Notes: generated by a model not told the origin, from the sequence alone. Positions 22,325-33,084 are shown, counted from the stretch's first letter. The stretch: 64,000 bases of DNA from Dipteris shenzhenensis (GCA_047967505.1 CM106540.1), one strand, 5' to 3'. Numbers and translations: made by a program.

Positions 22325-22980
22325 ATAGTAACATGGACGAGTTCCTTCTTTGAATCTCTGGTCATACCCTTTTTATCTTTCACGGCATATGTAGGACCAC
22401 CGAAAAAGAGATCCTCTTCTCGTTTCTCTTCCACTATAAGCAAGCCCACACAGTCGATAAAATCGGCTTCATAATCCAAACATAGAATTCGTGCTATCTC
22501 AAAATATCTAGAAGGTAGGCTCTTCAGTAAGATTGCTTTTTGCTCTTCATCCTCTATTTTTGAACCAAGATCTTGAAGCTGCTTTAGAATTAATTGCATA
22601 CGGTTTAGGAAGGTGGCCAGGTCCTCGTTGTCATCCATGCATAAATCATACAATTGTTGTTTTAAATTTCCTTTCGAATGGCGCATCTTCACTCCAAACA
22701 ATGATTCGAGATTTGCCCAATTAGCAACAACAGCAGCTGACTTAGTGACTTCAAGATGATGAAAGTAATCCTCACCAAGGGATCCACCCATCATTCCAAT
22801 AGCCTTATCATGGTCCTTCCTCCACACTCGTTTCTTAACCTCTTCAGAAGTCGGCTCCTTCTCTGTGCCAGACACAATACCCCACAATCCCTTTTGCATG
22901 AACCACAATTTGGCCGATAGCTGCTAGCTTGCAAAGTTCCTACCAGTGAACCTGACGACAGATACCTCTGTCTTCTTCAT
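22325..22980 (-). pseudogene. gag: gag of element C
   Basis: Starts at ATG 22980 with MKKTEVSVVRFTGRNFAS, where the usual Trp codon is a TAG stop, then WFMQKGLWGIVSG, a VWRKDHDKAIGMMG block, a LESLFGVK block, LYDLCMDDNEDLATFLNRM and LLKSLPSRYFEI. This is the UBN2/copia Gag pattern. It is truncated by the family-B insertion and lacks the zinc knuckle. Confidence 0.82.
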
Positions 22981-23454
22981 TGATTCCGTGCTTTCAATCT
23001 AGCATACACAACCTGATTTGAGCAACAACTGAGAGCATACAGTGGTGAAAACTTCTAAAGGAGCTTTGGAATGACAATGTACTTTACTCCTTGGCCTTTT
23101 TGTCTTCCACACCAGCACATGACCGCTGTCGATATCAAGACTGCCCGAGCTGAGAATCTTCTAGTTTTGCACATGAATTCTTCTTCTTTGGGTCCTCACA
23201 ACCACGCTCTTATACCAAATGTTGAAAACTGATTAACTTTGAATCTAGCAGCTCTCATAAAATATAGATTGTAGTGAATGACAAAGTCGGCAAATTCAAG
23301 ATGCACAAAGAAAATGACACTACTGAATACTCTTCTATTATCAAAGTCTCCAGAGAGTTCAAACCGATACACGAGCTCACCACTACTATGGATTGTCACC
23401 CTTACAAAATTGTCATAAAGGACAGCTAATGGACCCTAGAAGACACTACTTACA
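22325..23454 (-). mobile_element. Element C: Ty1/copia 5' LTR, leader and gag (minus strand)
   Basis: On the minus strand an LTR-like segment (TGTAAGTAG at 23454 to TTTTCAACA at 23220, about 235 bp) is followed by a PBS-like TGGTATAAGAGC (23217-23206, one mismatch to the Met-tRNA PBS), a leader of about 220 bp and gag. The gag ends abruptly at 22325 where the family-B LTR begins. Confidence 0.75.
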
Positions 23455-23504
23455 GATGTAGGCTACTGCCCTACATAGGCTAAGAGCCTCGACAAAAGGA
23501 CCTT

Positions 23505-25410
23505 CTTTAATCGTTCTTCTTCCCTTTTGCTATCAAGCAACCTTTATTTTTCATATCCTCAACAAAGCATCCATGAGGATTAAATCTGACCTGCACGCCC
23601 TGCTCAACCATTTGACTAACATAAACAAGGTTCTTGGTGATATTCAAGACATGAAATACATCATACAGGTATTTCTTTTTTCCATCCTGTATAGAGAAAG
23701 GAATTTTACCAATCTGTATAATAGGATGTGTAGTATCATCACCAGTCTCCACAAATCCTGGTCTTTCCATTTTCCTTACATCTTGCATCCATTCTGCATG
23801 ACCTGTCATGTGGTCTAATGCACCTGAGTCAACATACCACACATCATTGCTTTCTTCTGCACTTGTCACAGAATTGGGCGAAGTATGTGAACCACTGCTA
23901 GAGGACACTACAGGTCCACTAATATTTTGTGATTGAGGCTGTGAATTCTATGCATCTACATCATCAATCACATTTACTGGTTTATACCAGCTGCTCATCT
24001 CATAAAAAACAACATCTTTGCTTACTATATACTTACGAGTAGAAGGGTTATAGCATCTATACCCTTTTTGCTGCAAAGAATAACCAATAAAGATGCACTT
24101 CTCAACTTTTGGATCCAACTTGGATCTCAACTCATGTGGCACATGAACATAGGCAATGAAACCAAGAACTTTGAAATGAGAAATATATGGTTTCCTACCA
24201 GTATACCTCTCCTCTGACATCATGCCATGTATTGCTGCAGTGGGAGTCATGTTCATTATGTAGACTACTGTAGCCACTGCTTCAGCCCAATAATAATCTG
24301 GCAGGTCTTTTTCGTTGAGCATAGCACGAGATACCTCTCCAATATGCCTGTTTTTCCTTTCTGCAAGTCCATTTTGCTGTGGGGTATGACTTCATGAATA
24401 TTATTGCTTTATGCCATGCTCCTACAGGAACCTTGCAAACTCATTTGAGAGGTACTCTCCCCCAAACTTTTCTACTGTAGTCATCAATAAAAGTGACAAA
24501 ATAATGACAGCCTCGAATAGATGCAGCTTTAGTAGTCCACACATAAGAGTGGATTAATTCCAATGGCCTCTTACTCTCTTGAACATGTCTAGGAAATGGT
24601 TTCCTTGCCTGTACCAAATTGACAGGCTTCACATACCTTATGCATTTCTAAAACCTTGAGCTTAGGCAATACTGCAACAATATTTTGGGCCTGCATTAAT
24701 TTAAGTCGTCGTACATTAGCATGACCAATGCGTTTATGCCAGATATCAATATTTGCAACTACACTGGTCCCATGTGCAAACATTGCTGCAGTCAATTCAA
24801 GCATGTCCGCATCCAATGTAAACATCTTGCCATTCTTCTTCGCTTTTGCTATCAAGCAACCTTTATTTTTCATATCCTCAACAACGCATCCATGAGGATT
24901 AAATCTGACCTGCAAGCCCTGCTCAACCATTTGACCAATAGAAACCAGGTTCTTGGTGATATTCGGGACATGAAATACATCAAATAGGTATTTCTTTTTT
25001 CCATCCTGCATACACAAAGGAATTTTACCAATCTGCACAATAGGATGTGCAGTATCATCACCAGTCTCCACAAATCCTGGTCTTTCCAATTTCCTTGCAT
25101 CCTGCATCCATTCTGCATGACCTGTCATGTGGTTTGATGCACCTGAGTCAACATACCACACGTCATTACTTTCTTCTACACTTGTCACAGAATTGGTCAT
25201 GTGCCACACCATAAACAAATGCTCATTTCTGTCGTCACCCTGTCTACTAGAGGACGCATAATTGCCTTGCTGCTATTTTCTAGTCATGATGTCATTCTGC
25301 TTTTTATAGCAGTCTTTAACCATATGACCCATTTTACCATAGTAGTAGCATTCAACATTGCAGTTTGCATTTTGACCTCTCTGCCATCCACCATGACCTC
25401 TTTGGCTTGT
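23505..25410 (-). mobile_element. Rearranged family-B copia interior (PR duplicated; IN, PR, knuckle)
   Basis: Reading the minus strand from 25410: zinc knuckle near 25350 (second Cys now Tyr), protease at 25190-25100 (DVWYVDSGASNHMTGH), pre-integrase zinc region, integrase core with about 100 bp deleted at the CTCCCCC/AAACTTTT junction near 24471, integrase C-terminal part to 23950 (RTPTAA-like, VHVPHELRSKLDP, CIFIGYS), then the IN-RT linker. Instead of RT, a second protease copy follows (23908-23507, WYVDSGALDHMTGH). The join falls at SPNS/VTSAEES near 23880. RT and RNase H are absent. Confidence 0.85.
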
Positions 25411-25755
25411 TGAGATATCGAGCTCCACTCGCGATATGCCAGGGTGACCGTTGTGTATTTATGTCACCGACTTGTTAGCTGGAGATGCGGTTGGTACACT
25501 GCCCACAAATAATAGCTGGATGACAGCTATCCTTATCTACTCTAGTTTGTGGCTCAGTTAGTAAGCCACCTTAGTTAGTTGAGTTTGGTTTGAGACCCAC
25601 ATATAGGGTTCTTCTATTTCTTTGTACTAGCGTTCTTTTGGCTTTCACAACTAAGAAGAGGAAAACTATTTTCAGCCTCCACCTTTGTGTGTATTCCCCC
25701 ATTGTGCATGTGAGAAAGCCGCAAGTGAGACTCCTTCCCTCTCTCCCACGCTCTT
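25411..25755 (+). repeat. Family-B LTR, plus orientation
   Basis: TGAGATATCGAGCTCC to CTCTCCCACGCTCTT, uninterrupted at the CATAT site (about 25598-25602). It lies in the opposite orientation to the family-B interior on its left, so the two are not simple parts of one element; the last bases (TCACA) are not conserved. Confidence 0.85.
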
Positions 25756-25948
25756 CTTTGCCTATTTGAGGATATGCATGGACTTTCCTTTCCTCTTCTA
25801 AGATGCTCTAACATAGGCACTAGTAGGAAGCAGGGTTAGTGGTAGCTTGAGCAATGGGAGGCCCCTTACAAACCACCTTGGCTTTGTGCTTTTTTGTCCT
25901 TGGCATAATAGTCTTCTAGCCTACAAGAAAGAGATTCATTAGAGAGAA
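25756..25948. other. Unassigned spacer before the hairpin array
   Basis: No open frame or transposon motif recognised. If the hairpin array is transcribed on the plus strand, its promoter would lie here or in the LTR to the left. Confidence 0.3.
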
Positions 25949-26014
25949 GTCCTTATTGGCCCTGTAGAGGAAGAAGAGAAAGACAAAACATGCAATAAGA
26001 ACATATGCAAAAGT

Positions 26015-26079
26015 GTGCTTAAGAAATCAATTTGGAGGGTTGGGAATTGCCCAACAAGCCAAATCTCTTTCTTAATCAC
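26015..26079. other. Hairpin 1
   Basis: A 30-bp stem with about seven mismatches around loop AATTG; the internal loop is AGG opposite CTT. Confidence 0.75.
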
Positions 26080-26256
26080 ATTATTGAAAAACTATCCCAC
26101 AAATCTATTTGTCTCTCACATTCCACTAAATTGATTAGAAGTACAACACAGCTGAAAGACACCAACTAACAATGTAGAAAATCAAAAGTAGTCCCTATTA
26201 GCCATGTAGAGGAAGAAGAGCAAGACAAAACATGCAACAAGAACATATGCAAAAAT

Positions 26257-26321
26257 GTGCTTAAGAAAGCAATTTGGAGGGTTGGAAATTGTCCAATAGG
26301 CCAAATCTCTTTCTTAAGCAC
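26257..26321. other. Hairpin 2
   Basis: The basal 13 bp (GTGCTTAAGAAAG with its complement) pair perfectly; two mismatches then a 4-nt internal loop lie before TTGGA/TCCAA. Confidence 0.8.
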
Positions 26322-26502
26322 ATTATTGAAAAACTATCCCACATAATCTCTTTGTCTCTCACATTCCACTAAATTGATCAAAAGTCCAACACAGCTGAAA
26401 GATAACACAACCAACAATGTAGAAAAGAAAATGTAGTCCCTATTGGCCCTGCAGAGAAAGAAGAGAAAGACAAAATATACGATAAAAAACATATGCAAAA
26501 GT

Positions 26503-26567
26503 GTGCTTAAGAAAGTGATTTGGAGGGTTGGGAGTGGTCCAACAAGCCAAATCACTTTCTTAAGCAC
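26503..26567. other. Hairpin 3 (best paired)
   Basis: The basal 21 bp pair without a mismatch (GTGCTTAAGAAAGTGATTTGG against its complement), then a 3-nt internal loop and GTTGG/CCAAC. Confidence 0.85.
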
Positions 26568-26817
26568 ATTATTGAAAAATTGTCCCACACAATTTGTTTA
26601 TCTCTCACATTCCACTAAATTGATAAGAAGGCCAACACAACTGAAAGATGACACAACCAGCAATGTAGGAAATCAACAATATCCAAGCATCAACAATATC
26701 CAAGCACATTTCAAAGCACTGATTTACAAAATCATATATGCTTCCAACATAAATAAATAGGAAGAAATTGATGCCCCTACTTCAGAACAAACTACCCTCA
26801 TAAAACACTTTGTACAT

Positions 26818-26883
26818 GTGCCTAAGAAAATGATTCTGAGGTTTGGGAGGATGCCTAACATCCCAAATCGCTTTCTTGAGCAC
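26818..26883. other. Hairpin 4
   Basis: More diverged: GTGC.TAAGAAA pairs with TTTCTTGAGCAC, with G-U pairs and mismatches in the middle. The return arm holds CCAAATCGCTTTCTTGAGCA. Confidence 0.65.
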
Positions 26884-27026
26884 ATTACACCTATTGTCAC
26901 CTAGTGTTTCAATTGCAAACTACCTTGTAGAAGCCTGAAGAGAATAGCAGCACAAAAATTCCAAATGAAAAAGCAACTGATGCTGCTACTTTAAAACAAA
27001 CTACCCTTAGAGAAAACTTCATATAT

Positions 27027-27091
27027 GTGCCGAAGAAAACAATTTGAGTGTTGAGGGGATGCCCAAGATCCCAAATTGTTTTCTTGAGCAC
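27027..27091. other. Hairpin 5
   Basis: AAGAAAACAATTTG pairs exactly with CAAATTGTTTTCTT, a paired change relative to hairpin 3. It shares flanks (ACAAACTACCCT) with hairpin 4. Confidence 0.75.
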
Positions 27092-27200
27092 AATACATCT
27101 ATGTCTCCAAATTTTCACAAAATGTTGCAATTTCCAAATACATTTAAAAGACTGAACATAACATCACCAACAAGAATCCAAAATAAAAACATTCTGTAGA

Positions 27201-27264
27201 AGCCTAAGAAAGCTATTTGTAGAGTTGGTAACAAGACCAACAAACCAAATCGCTTTCTTGAGTT
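27201..27264. other. Hairpin 6
   Basis: AAGAAAGC.ATTTG against CAAATCGCTTTCTT, with GTTGGT/ACCAAC closing loop AACAAG. Confidence 0.75.
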
Positions 27265-27337
27265 CATTTTTCAAACACATTTAGAAGACTGAACAGAATG
27301 TCACCAACAAGAATCCAAAATAAAAACATTCTATAAA

Positions 27338-27401
27338 AGCCTAAGAAAGCTATTTGCAGAGTTGGTAATAGGACCAACAGACCAAATCACCCTCTTTAGC
27401 T
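27338..27401. other. Hairpin 7
   Basis: Near-duplicate of hairpin 6 on the 5' arm and flanks (CACCAACAAGAATCCAAAAT); the return arm has lost part of the basal pairing (CACCCTCTTTAGCTC). Confidence 0.65.
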
Positions 27402-27473
27402 CATTTCCAATTTAACATACTAGATTTCAAACACATGTACATTCTATGCTCTTTCCAAATAAATTTATGATTT

Positions 27474-27539
27474 GCGCTTAAGAAAGCGATTTGGAGTGTT
27501 GGAGCCTAGCCCAACAGCTCAAATCTGTTTCTTGAGCAC
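27474..27539. other. Hairpin 8
   Basis: GCTTAAGAAA..GATTTG against CAAATC..TTTCTTGAGC, closed by TGTTGG/CCAACA. Confidence 0.75.
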
Positions 27540-27541
27540 AC

Positions 27542-28170
27542 CTTTCTCTCTAAGGGATGTAGAAACAAAGTAGATTCAGAATAGGGATGGACTTCATCAT
27601 AACAAGCTCTAGGTGTGATAGACCCTCTGCTTGTAGGTTGGATTCTGTAGTGTGGCGACGAATCCTAGAGCACGATTGATGGATGTGAAAATTCCACTTT
27701 TTAACCTTTGGCAGGCCTCCTTATTTTCCTCCCATCCATCTATCCCCCAACTAGAACTATGCTCAAGTTTTCCTTCTGGTTCAATTATTTGTCCCATATT
27801 TTTTACCACCAACTTTTTCACTCCTCTCTCTCTCTTCCAAAACGTTTTACCTCTTCCATGCACTCTAAAAATGCATTCCCACCACTTTCTAGTAGCTTGT
27901 TTCAAACTATCATCATTCCACTCTTGATTAGTCATTTTACATTTTCTCTATTTATGGTTTTCTCTCACCTACAAAATCTCTCAAAGAAAACTTTTAGCTA
28001 AGCATAACTAGCCAAGAGTCTCAACATACATAGTTGCATTTCGAGCAAAGCCAAAAGTATAGAGTACATGCGTATGTGCAACAACAAGTAGCCAGCTATC
28101 TCCAAGTCTGCACGAAGGTGGAAGAACAAGTACCGAATGAGAGAGGAGAGGCACTGAAGCACTCACCTGA
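27542..28170. other. Unassigned sequence
   Basis: Open frames on both strands at 27609-28001 have no recognisable motif. It may include the leader or LTR of the gypsy gag to the right, but no boundary was found. Confidence 0.3.
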
Positions 28171-29105
28171 GATGTTGCCATTCGATGAAAAGGGTTGAGG
28201 AAGTTGCATCAGACTTCTACAAGGCACCCTCTGTGGGAATGCATAGAGGATGAAGACCCATGGATGAGGGACTTCGTGAGGCAAGACCCTGGCCGGGGAG
28301 ATGCGAAAGCCTCTCAAGGGGGGGGCTTCTTATGAACTCCCAACCTTCCAGGTGCCCCCGACCCTCACCGGATATGTGGCACCACACATTCCACCCACGT
28401 TCCACCCTACCAACCAATGCAAGGAACCTCCATGCAAATGCCCGATAACCCACCTCCTCTGGGACTCCGATCGTTCCCACCTGCATCTGTTGCTCCAATG
28501 AATGGAGGTCTTGCCGCATCCACCCCAATGCCAGTACTAGAAACTCAATGGACTCCACCACCAGGGCCAAGCTTGAGGCCACCCCTACGTCCCATTAGGC
28601 CCACAATGGGGTTGCCTCCATCAACTTCCCAAACGGTTCTATCAGATGAGGCAATGCGCATCTTGGTTAATGCGCTAAGAAGGGGGGTCACACCACCATC
28701 ACCTACACCAGTGTTTCCAACAGGGATCATGAATCCCTCAAGGAGTCAACCAATAGCCATCCCTAAGTTCATGACCAAATTCCTAGGGGAAGGAGATCCG
28801 ATCTCCCACGTGGAGCAATTTGAGTAGATATGTGAAGCCTTTGGAGCCCCCGGAGACCTAGAAATGGCTAATGCATTTGGTCTCAGTCTAGATGGCAAGG
28901 CAGGCCAATGGTATAGGGCTCTCACCCAAGAAGAAAAAGTCAATTGGGAGATGCTGAGAAAATCCTTCATTGTAGGGTTCACCCCCCACTGGACATAAAT
29001 GGAGCTCGATTAATTATTTATATGAGGTGAAGCAGAATGACAAGGAATCCCTTCGAGATTCCTATCTAGAATCAAGCACCTCAATTCCCATTGTGAACCA
29101 TATGA
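28171..29105 (+). mobile_element. gag: Ty3/gypsy-type gag relic
   Basis: A Pro-rich segment (from 28417) leads to AIPKFMTKFLGEGDPISHV, then EQFE, TAG stop at 28825-28827, and in the same frame ICEAFGAPGDLEMANAFGLS, GKAGQWYRAL, VNWEMLRKSFIVGF. This is the retrotransposon-gag pattern (capsid GxAxxWY...W..L...F). A further piece (YEVKQNDKESLRD) follows in another frame at 29020-29060. No pol or LTR was recognised next to it. Confidence 0.78.
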
Positions 29106-30125
29106 GTGGATGAGAGATGAATGATTGTTACCCCGCTTACTCATCGGATTGGCAGACCCGACCGCATCCACAAAAGTGGTTTTAATCCCTCTCTGTGTTT
29201 CAAGAACTGGTTGTTGCTGGCCTTCCCTTCCCATAGACATACTGGTGAAGGGGTTCTCCATGTCTACCAAATCCATTCGACCTAAACGTCCAAACATGTT
29301 GGTGATTGTACCTCTTAACCTGGATGCTACAAAAGGAGTAGGAGAATTGGGGGGAGCCATACTAGAGAAGGGGGTTCTAGAAGCCCTCGGACCCTTGGGC
29401 TCTTGTATCTCCTCATTCAATCTCTCCATCTCATCACAGCTAGATGGATCCTCCTGTTGGGGACCTATTACTGAGTGAGAGCTAGGAACCGGAGCATCCG
29501 GTTTGGACCGATCCCCAACAAGGGCAAAAGGTGGACAGAGCGTAGCTCAAAGCCACTGTGTCCTCTAGTGTGGGCTCTTGGACAAAATTCTTTCAGATCT
29601 CAAGTGCATGTATAAGTCCTCTAAAAGGGCACACTCTGGCTGAAGCTTTAATTTTGTATTTTTTAGACTACCCAAGAGATATCCCAACGGGCATGGGGAT
29701 AGGACTATGGCAACGGTCATAGGGATGACGCTAAGGCAACGGTCATAGGGATGGGAAGTGACACGTGTCAGTGGGATAAGACGCAAGTGGTATCACCACG
29801 ATCATGGGGTTGGAGCCAAGGGACCAATTTTTACTTGATGCTCTAGGCACTGCGAGGGATGACCAAGTTTTGATGCTCCAGTAGTGGCTGCATAGGAGAG
29901 GAGATGCACACAAAAGAGGGCCAACTTTGTCCACCATGGATGAAATTTCTATGTAAAATGATACACAAGAGAGGGGCGACCACATATTGGATATAATTCT
30001 TGCATGAATTGATGTAAAAGAGAGGGGCGGCCAAAATTTAAACCTTCGTATTGGGGCATTTGATCTCAATTCTCTATTAGACATGTTTTAGTTTACCCTT
30101 GGGGAAGCAATTAGGATATCATGGC
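29106..30125. other. Unassigned sequence with short repeats
   Basis: Open frames at 29010-29478 overlap on both strands without a domain. CAACGGTCATAGGGATG occurs twice at 29711-29755, and GAGGGGCG(A/G)CCA recurs at 29970 and 30023. Probably retrotransposon debris, but not assignable. Confidence 0.3.
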
Positions 30126-31160
30126 TGTACTCTCACCCTATGGACATATTCTACAATGCCTCTAGTTCATTAATGACATCTTTGGACCCACTTCTTGATT
30201 GGTCCAATTCGCTGGCTATATCTTGGATTCGGCGAGGGGAGGTAATCAGGTACCTTGGTGCTCCCATTGGGCTATGGATCTCCTTGAAGAAAATATTATT
30301 GTGGTTTAAAGAGAGGATAAAGGAAAATCTAAGATGCTGGTGAGGTCTCTCTCTTGTTTGGAATGCCAAATCCATTGTGATCAAACACGTTCTTTGAGCT
30401 TCTACCATCTATGTGGCAATAGTTTGGAAGTTTAGAGAGTCTCACTGGGATGAAATTGACATGATGCTTTGAGCTTTCTTGTGGGCTAAAGAAGGGCACT
30501 ATATCCCTTGGAAGCCTTGAAGCTGCCCAAGCTATAGGGTGGCCTAGGTATCCCTAATGTAGGAGTAAAAAAGATTGCTCTTTTAGGAAAGTGGCTGCTA
30601 GAAATGTTTGTGCAAGACATTACTTGGGTCCAGGTGACTCAATAGTTCATAGAGCATGGGAAGGGTGTAGCAATGGGTTCTTGGCCTGCCGGTTTCTGCA
30701 GTGAAGACTTTTTTCAAATTTCCCAATTAATATTCGGGGCTCAAATGTGATGAGTGGGTTGGTGTCTACTTGGAAATGTTGCATTAAGAGTTGATATGGA
30801 AAGGACATGGAGGTCTTCAGGGAGATGCAAGCCTTGAGCATTCTATCTTATGGAGTATGGCAATGAATGACTCTGGGTTTCCCTTTGCCAAGTTGGACCT
30901 AGTTCATGCTCGTAGTTTATTCCAAAAAGTCCTATGCTCTTGGTCACAACTATGGGGTCTTTCAAAAGGTCATAATCTACTGCGGTTGGTTTTGGATAGG
31001 ACCGTGGATTCCTGGCCATCCAATTGTGTCCTAATGACCAACCCTACCAATGGTTCTTGGCTAAAACATGCCTTTAAATTTTTTTGTAAAGGTAATATAA
31101 AAATGCCTAACCTCATCCCCCTTTATTCCTCATATTCCATTTGGGCTAATTAAACTATGT
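30126..31160 (+). mobile_element. Decayed LINE, C-terminal part of RT ORF
   Basis: Plus-strand frames read RYLGAPIGL...WFKERIKENLRCW (to 30343), then LSLVWNAKSIVIKHVL, IDMML.AFLWAKEGHYIPW, GLGIPNVGVKKIALLGKWLLEMF (30540-30608), and a later DRTVDSWPSNCV segment. This order is the region after the LINE catalytic box. Stops and frameshifts are frequent. The 5' part is missing and no poly(A) end was found. Confidence 0.75.
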
Positions 31161-31630
31161 TTGTGCATGCATTAATTTTATTCTAAGCAATGCATTCTAA
31201 TATCCAATAACCTCTAGTGGTAAGCTACAAATAGAAGGAGGTCTCTCTTGAGGGAGATAATTTTTGTCAAGTTTTGGGATACCTTATGAGTGAAGAGACA
31301 TGGAGGTAGGGGAATGCCAACCTAACTAGGAGCGGAATGGAAATATGGAAAGCATAATGGAAAGGCAAAATGGAAAGCAAATGAAAGAACAAGTGCTAGG
31401 CAATGATAACCAAAATACTCAGATGATATAAAGCTTAATGTTGACTGATGTAAATGACTCAAGACAAGTACAACACTATATAGTGTGACACTAGACTCCA
31501 GAAAGCCATAGTGTATATGGGATAACTCCCAATATGACATGTGGCATGCCTAGGACTCACTAGACTATAAAGCACCCCTTAGACACCTAGTACACTCATT
31601 TTTGACTCACTTTGGCTTCATATTCCAACA
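31161..31630 (-). repeat. Probable retrotransposon 3' LTR (minus strand)
   Basis: On the minus strand TGTTGGAATATGAAGCC starts directly after a G-rich polypurine tract at 31631-31644. A TATATAG word lies near 31476. The far end of the LTR was not located, so the left limit is arbitrary. Confidence 0.5.
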
Positions 31631-32930
31631 CCCCCCCATGAAGGCAAGGTGAGAGACTACTGGAATGGAAGTAAGAACAGTGGAGGAGAGGCTCTTGCAG
31701 TGTGTTGCTGCAAAGGGAGAGGAAAGATTGTGTGAGGAGCTTTTGGACTGCATTACGAGAGGGGATAGAAATTGCAAGAAGAGTGCAAGGGAGATAGAAA
31801 TGGTTGAGAGGGATAGAAGATGAAACAATGAAGGAAATGGAATAGTGGAGGATTGAGTTTGTAGTCGGAGTGCAAGGGAGAAAGAAAGGTTGAGAGGGAT
31901 AGAAGACAAAGCAGTTAAGGGAATGGAATAGCAGAGGCTTAAGTTTGTAGCCCGACTACACTATCAGGGTGAGAGCACCATGGTGGTTGGCCTGAATTTT
32001 GTTTAATTAAAGAAGACAGTACTACCTTCCATGGTAATGAGTGATTAAGCAGTCCTGCTAAGTATCAAATTGTCCTTCTCTATTGTGTCATTCTGAGTAG
32101 CATCTTCTTGAAACTGGACTTGTTGCTTTATTTTCTTGATTTCTACCATTCTAGCATTACTCTTATCAATATCATTATCTTCCTTCATCTGATCTACATC
32201 TGAATACTGTCAAACTATGTTCTGACTGTTCTTCTATGACTGTTAGAACTATGTAGGATCCTTGTTTCCTTAAATAGACTCCTCTCCTCTATCTTTCTTT
32301 GCTTCATTTTCTTTGTATATAGCCCTTAAGGCTGCATCCCTGACTTCTTATTGTTCCTCCCACTCCACCAATTGTTTCGGATCAAATGTTAATGGACGTT
32401 TTGCTTGAGAACTTGAGCCTTAGCTCCCGCTCTTGTAATTACTAACGACTCAATATTCGACTGAACCATGGACACCTTAGCTTCCTTTTGACACTCTAAA
32501 TAATCACACTCACATTCAGGATACTGAATATCATGCTTACCATGAATCTTTGTGACTATTCTTATAGTCTCCTCCTGGAAGATCTCTTTGGACTCCTCCA
32601 CAATTGTCTCCAAAGTGACCACATTTACCCCTACTGGTGGTTGTGGTGGAGGGTTTGCGTTAAGACTGGGGGTGAAATTCACAATGGGTATGCCTCTTTC
32701 ATTTCTATGTTTACACCACAGTTCACACTGAGGGCCTTGACGATGTCCATCCTCAAGCCCACAATACGTGCATGCTTGATTGTTTTGTCTTTGCTGTGCA
32801 TTCCAATTCTGGTTCTATTGTCTTCTAGGTGTTGTATTGTTATATCTTGAGTTATCTTGTGCTCCCACTTGGTTAACCCGCTGCTATTTCAGCAGCTTGT
32901 GCTGCTGGCTGCAGATGAGGAGGTAACCTC
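31631..32930 (-). mobile_element. Retroelement interior with polypurine tract and Gag knuckle
   Basis: The purine-rich minus strand at 31631-31644 (CCTTCATGGGGGGG) is a polypurine tract. At 32810-32680 the minus strand reads QACTYCGLEDGH, then RQGPQCELWCKHRNERGIPI, a knuckle-like CCHC, followed by an Asp/Glu-rich segment and ITRAGAKAQ (to 32389), as in gypsy Gag-protease regions. Between 31795 and 31950 an ~80 bp unit (GAGAGGGATAGAAGA...) is duplicated. Most of pol is deleted. Assignment to Ty3/gypsy is tentative. Confidence 0.5.
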
Positions 32931-33084
32931 CCCCTATAACTTGGATTATACCAACACTTTTCTTTATCATGATTATCTTTCGCACAGTTTGTAACTCTAC
33001 CCTAGGAAAGATTTGCCCAATGACCTATACTCCCATAATCGTGTATCCCTCTCAGAGATTACCCTGACCATCCCGCAACCTTGA
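32931..33084. other. Unassigned spacer
   Basis: Nothing recognised between the retroelement relic and the telomere-like repeat. Confidence 0.3.

Larger units (their letters stand above)
25949..26673. repeat. Tandem triplication of a ~241-246 bp unit
   Basis: Units start at 25949, 26190 and 26435 with AGTCC(C/T)TATT(A/G)GCC, and each carries GAGGAAGAAGAGAAAGACAAAA, one hairpin, and CACATTCCACTAAATTGAT. The units are similar enough to be a recent amplification of the hairpins they contain. Confidence 0.9.
25949..27541. ncRNA. Cluster of eight related 64-66 nt hairpins (candidate small-RNA precursors)
   Basis: Eight imperfect inverted repeats share one plan: an arm starting GTGCTTAAGAAAGCGATTTGG, a 3-nt internal loop, GTTGG, a 4-8 nt loop, CCAAC, and the return arm CAAATCGCTTTCTTGAGCAC. 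They start at 26015, 26257, 26503, 26818, 27027, 27201, 27338 and 27474. Where the arms differ between copies, partner bases often change together (GTGATTTGG/CCAAATCAC in the third; ACAATTTG/CAAATTGT in the fifth). No protein frame explains this. A microRNA or other hairpin-RNA cluster is inferred; transcription is not shown. Confidence 0.5.

Noticed and set aside
14390-25410. Endogenous pararetrovirus (caulimovirid)
   Set aside because: The order PR-IN-RT-RNase H, with LTRs, PBS and a 5-bp TSD, is Ty1/copia; no movement or coat protein motif was seen.
25949-27541. CRISPR-like array
   Set aside because: Repeats are hairpins with uneven spacers in plant DNA, the spacers are themselves repeated, and there are no cas genes.
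27609-27935. 108-residue minus-strand ORF
   Set aside because: No motif, an overlapping plus-strand frame is equally open, and it lies in transposon debris.
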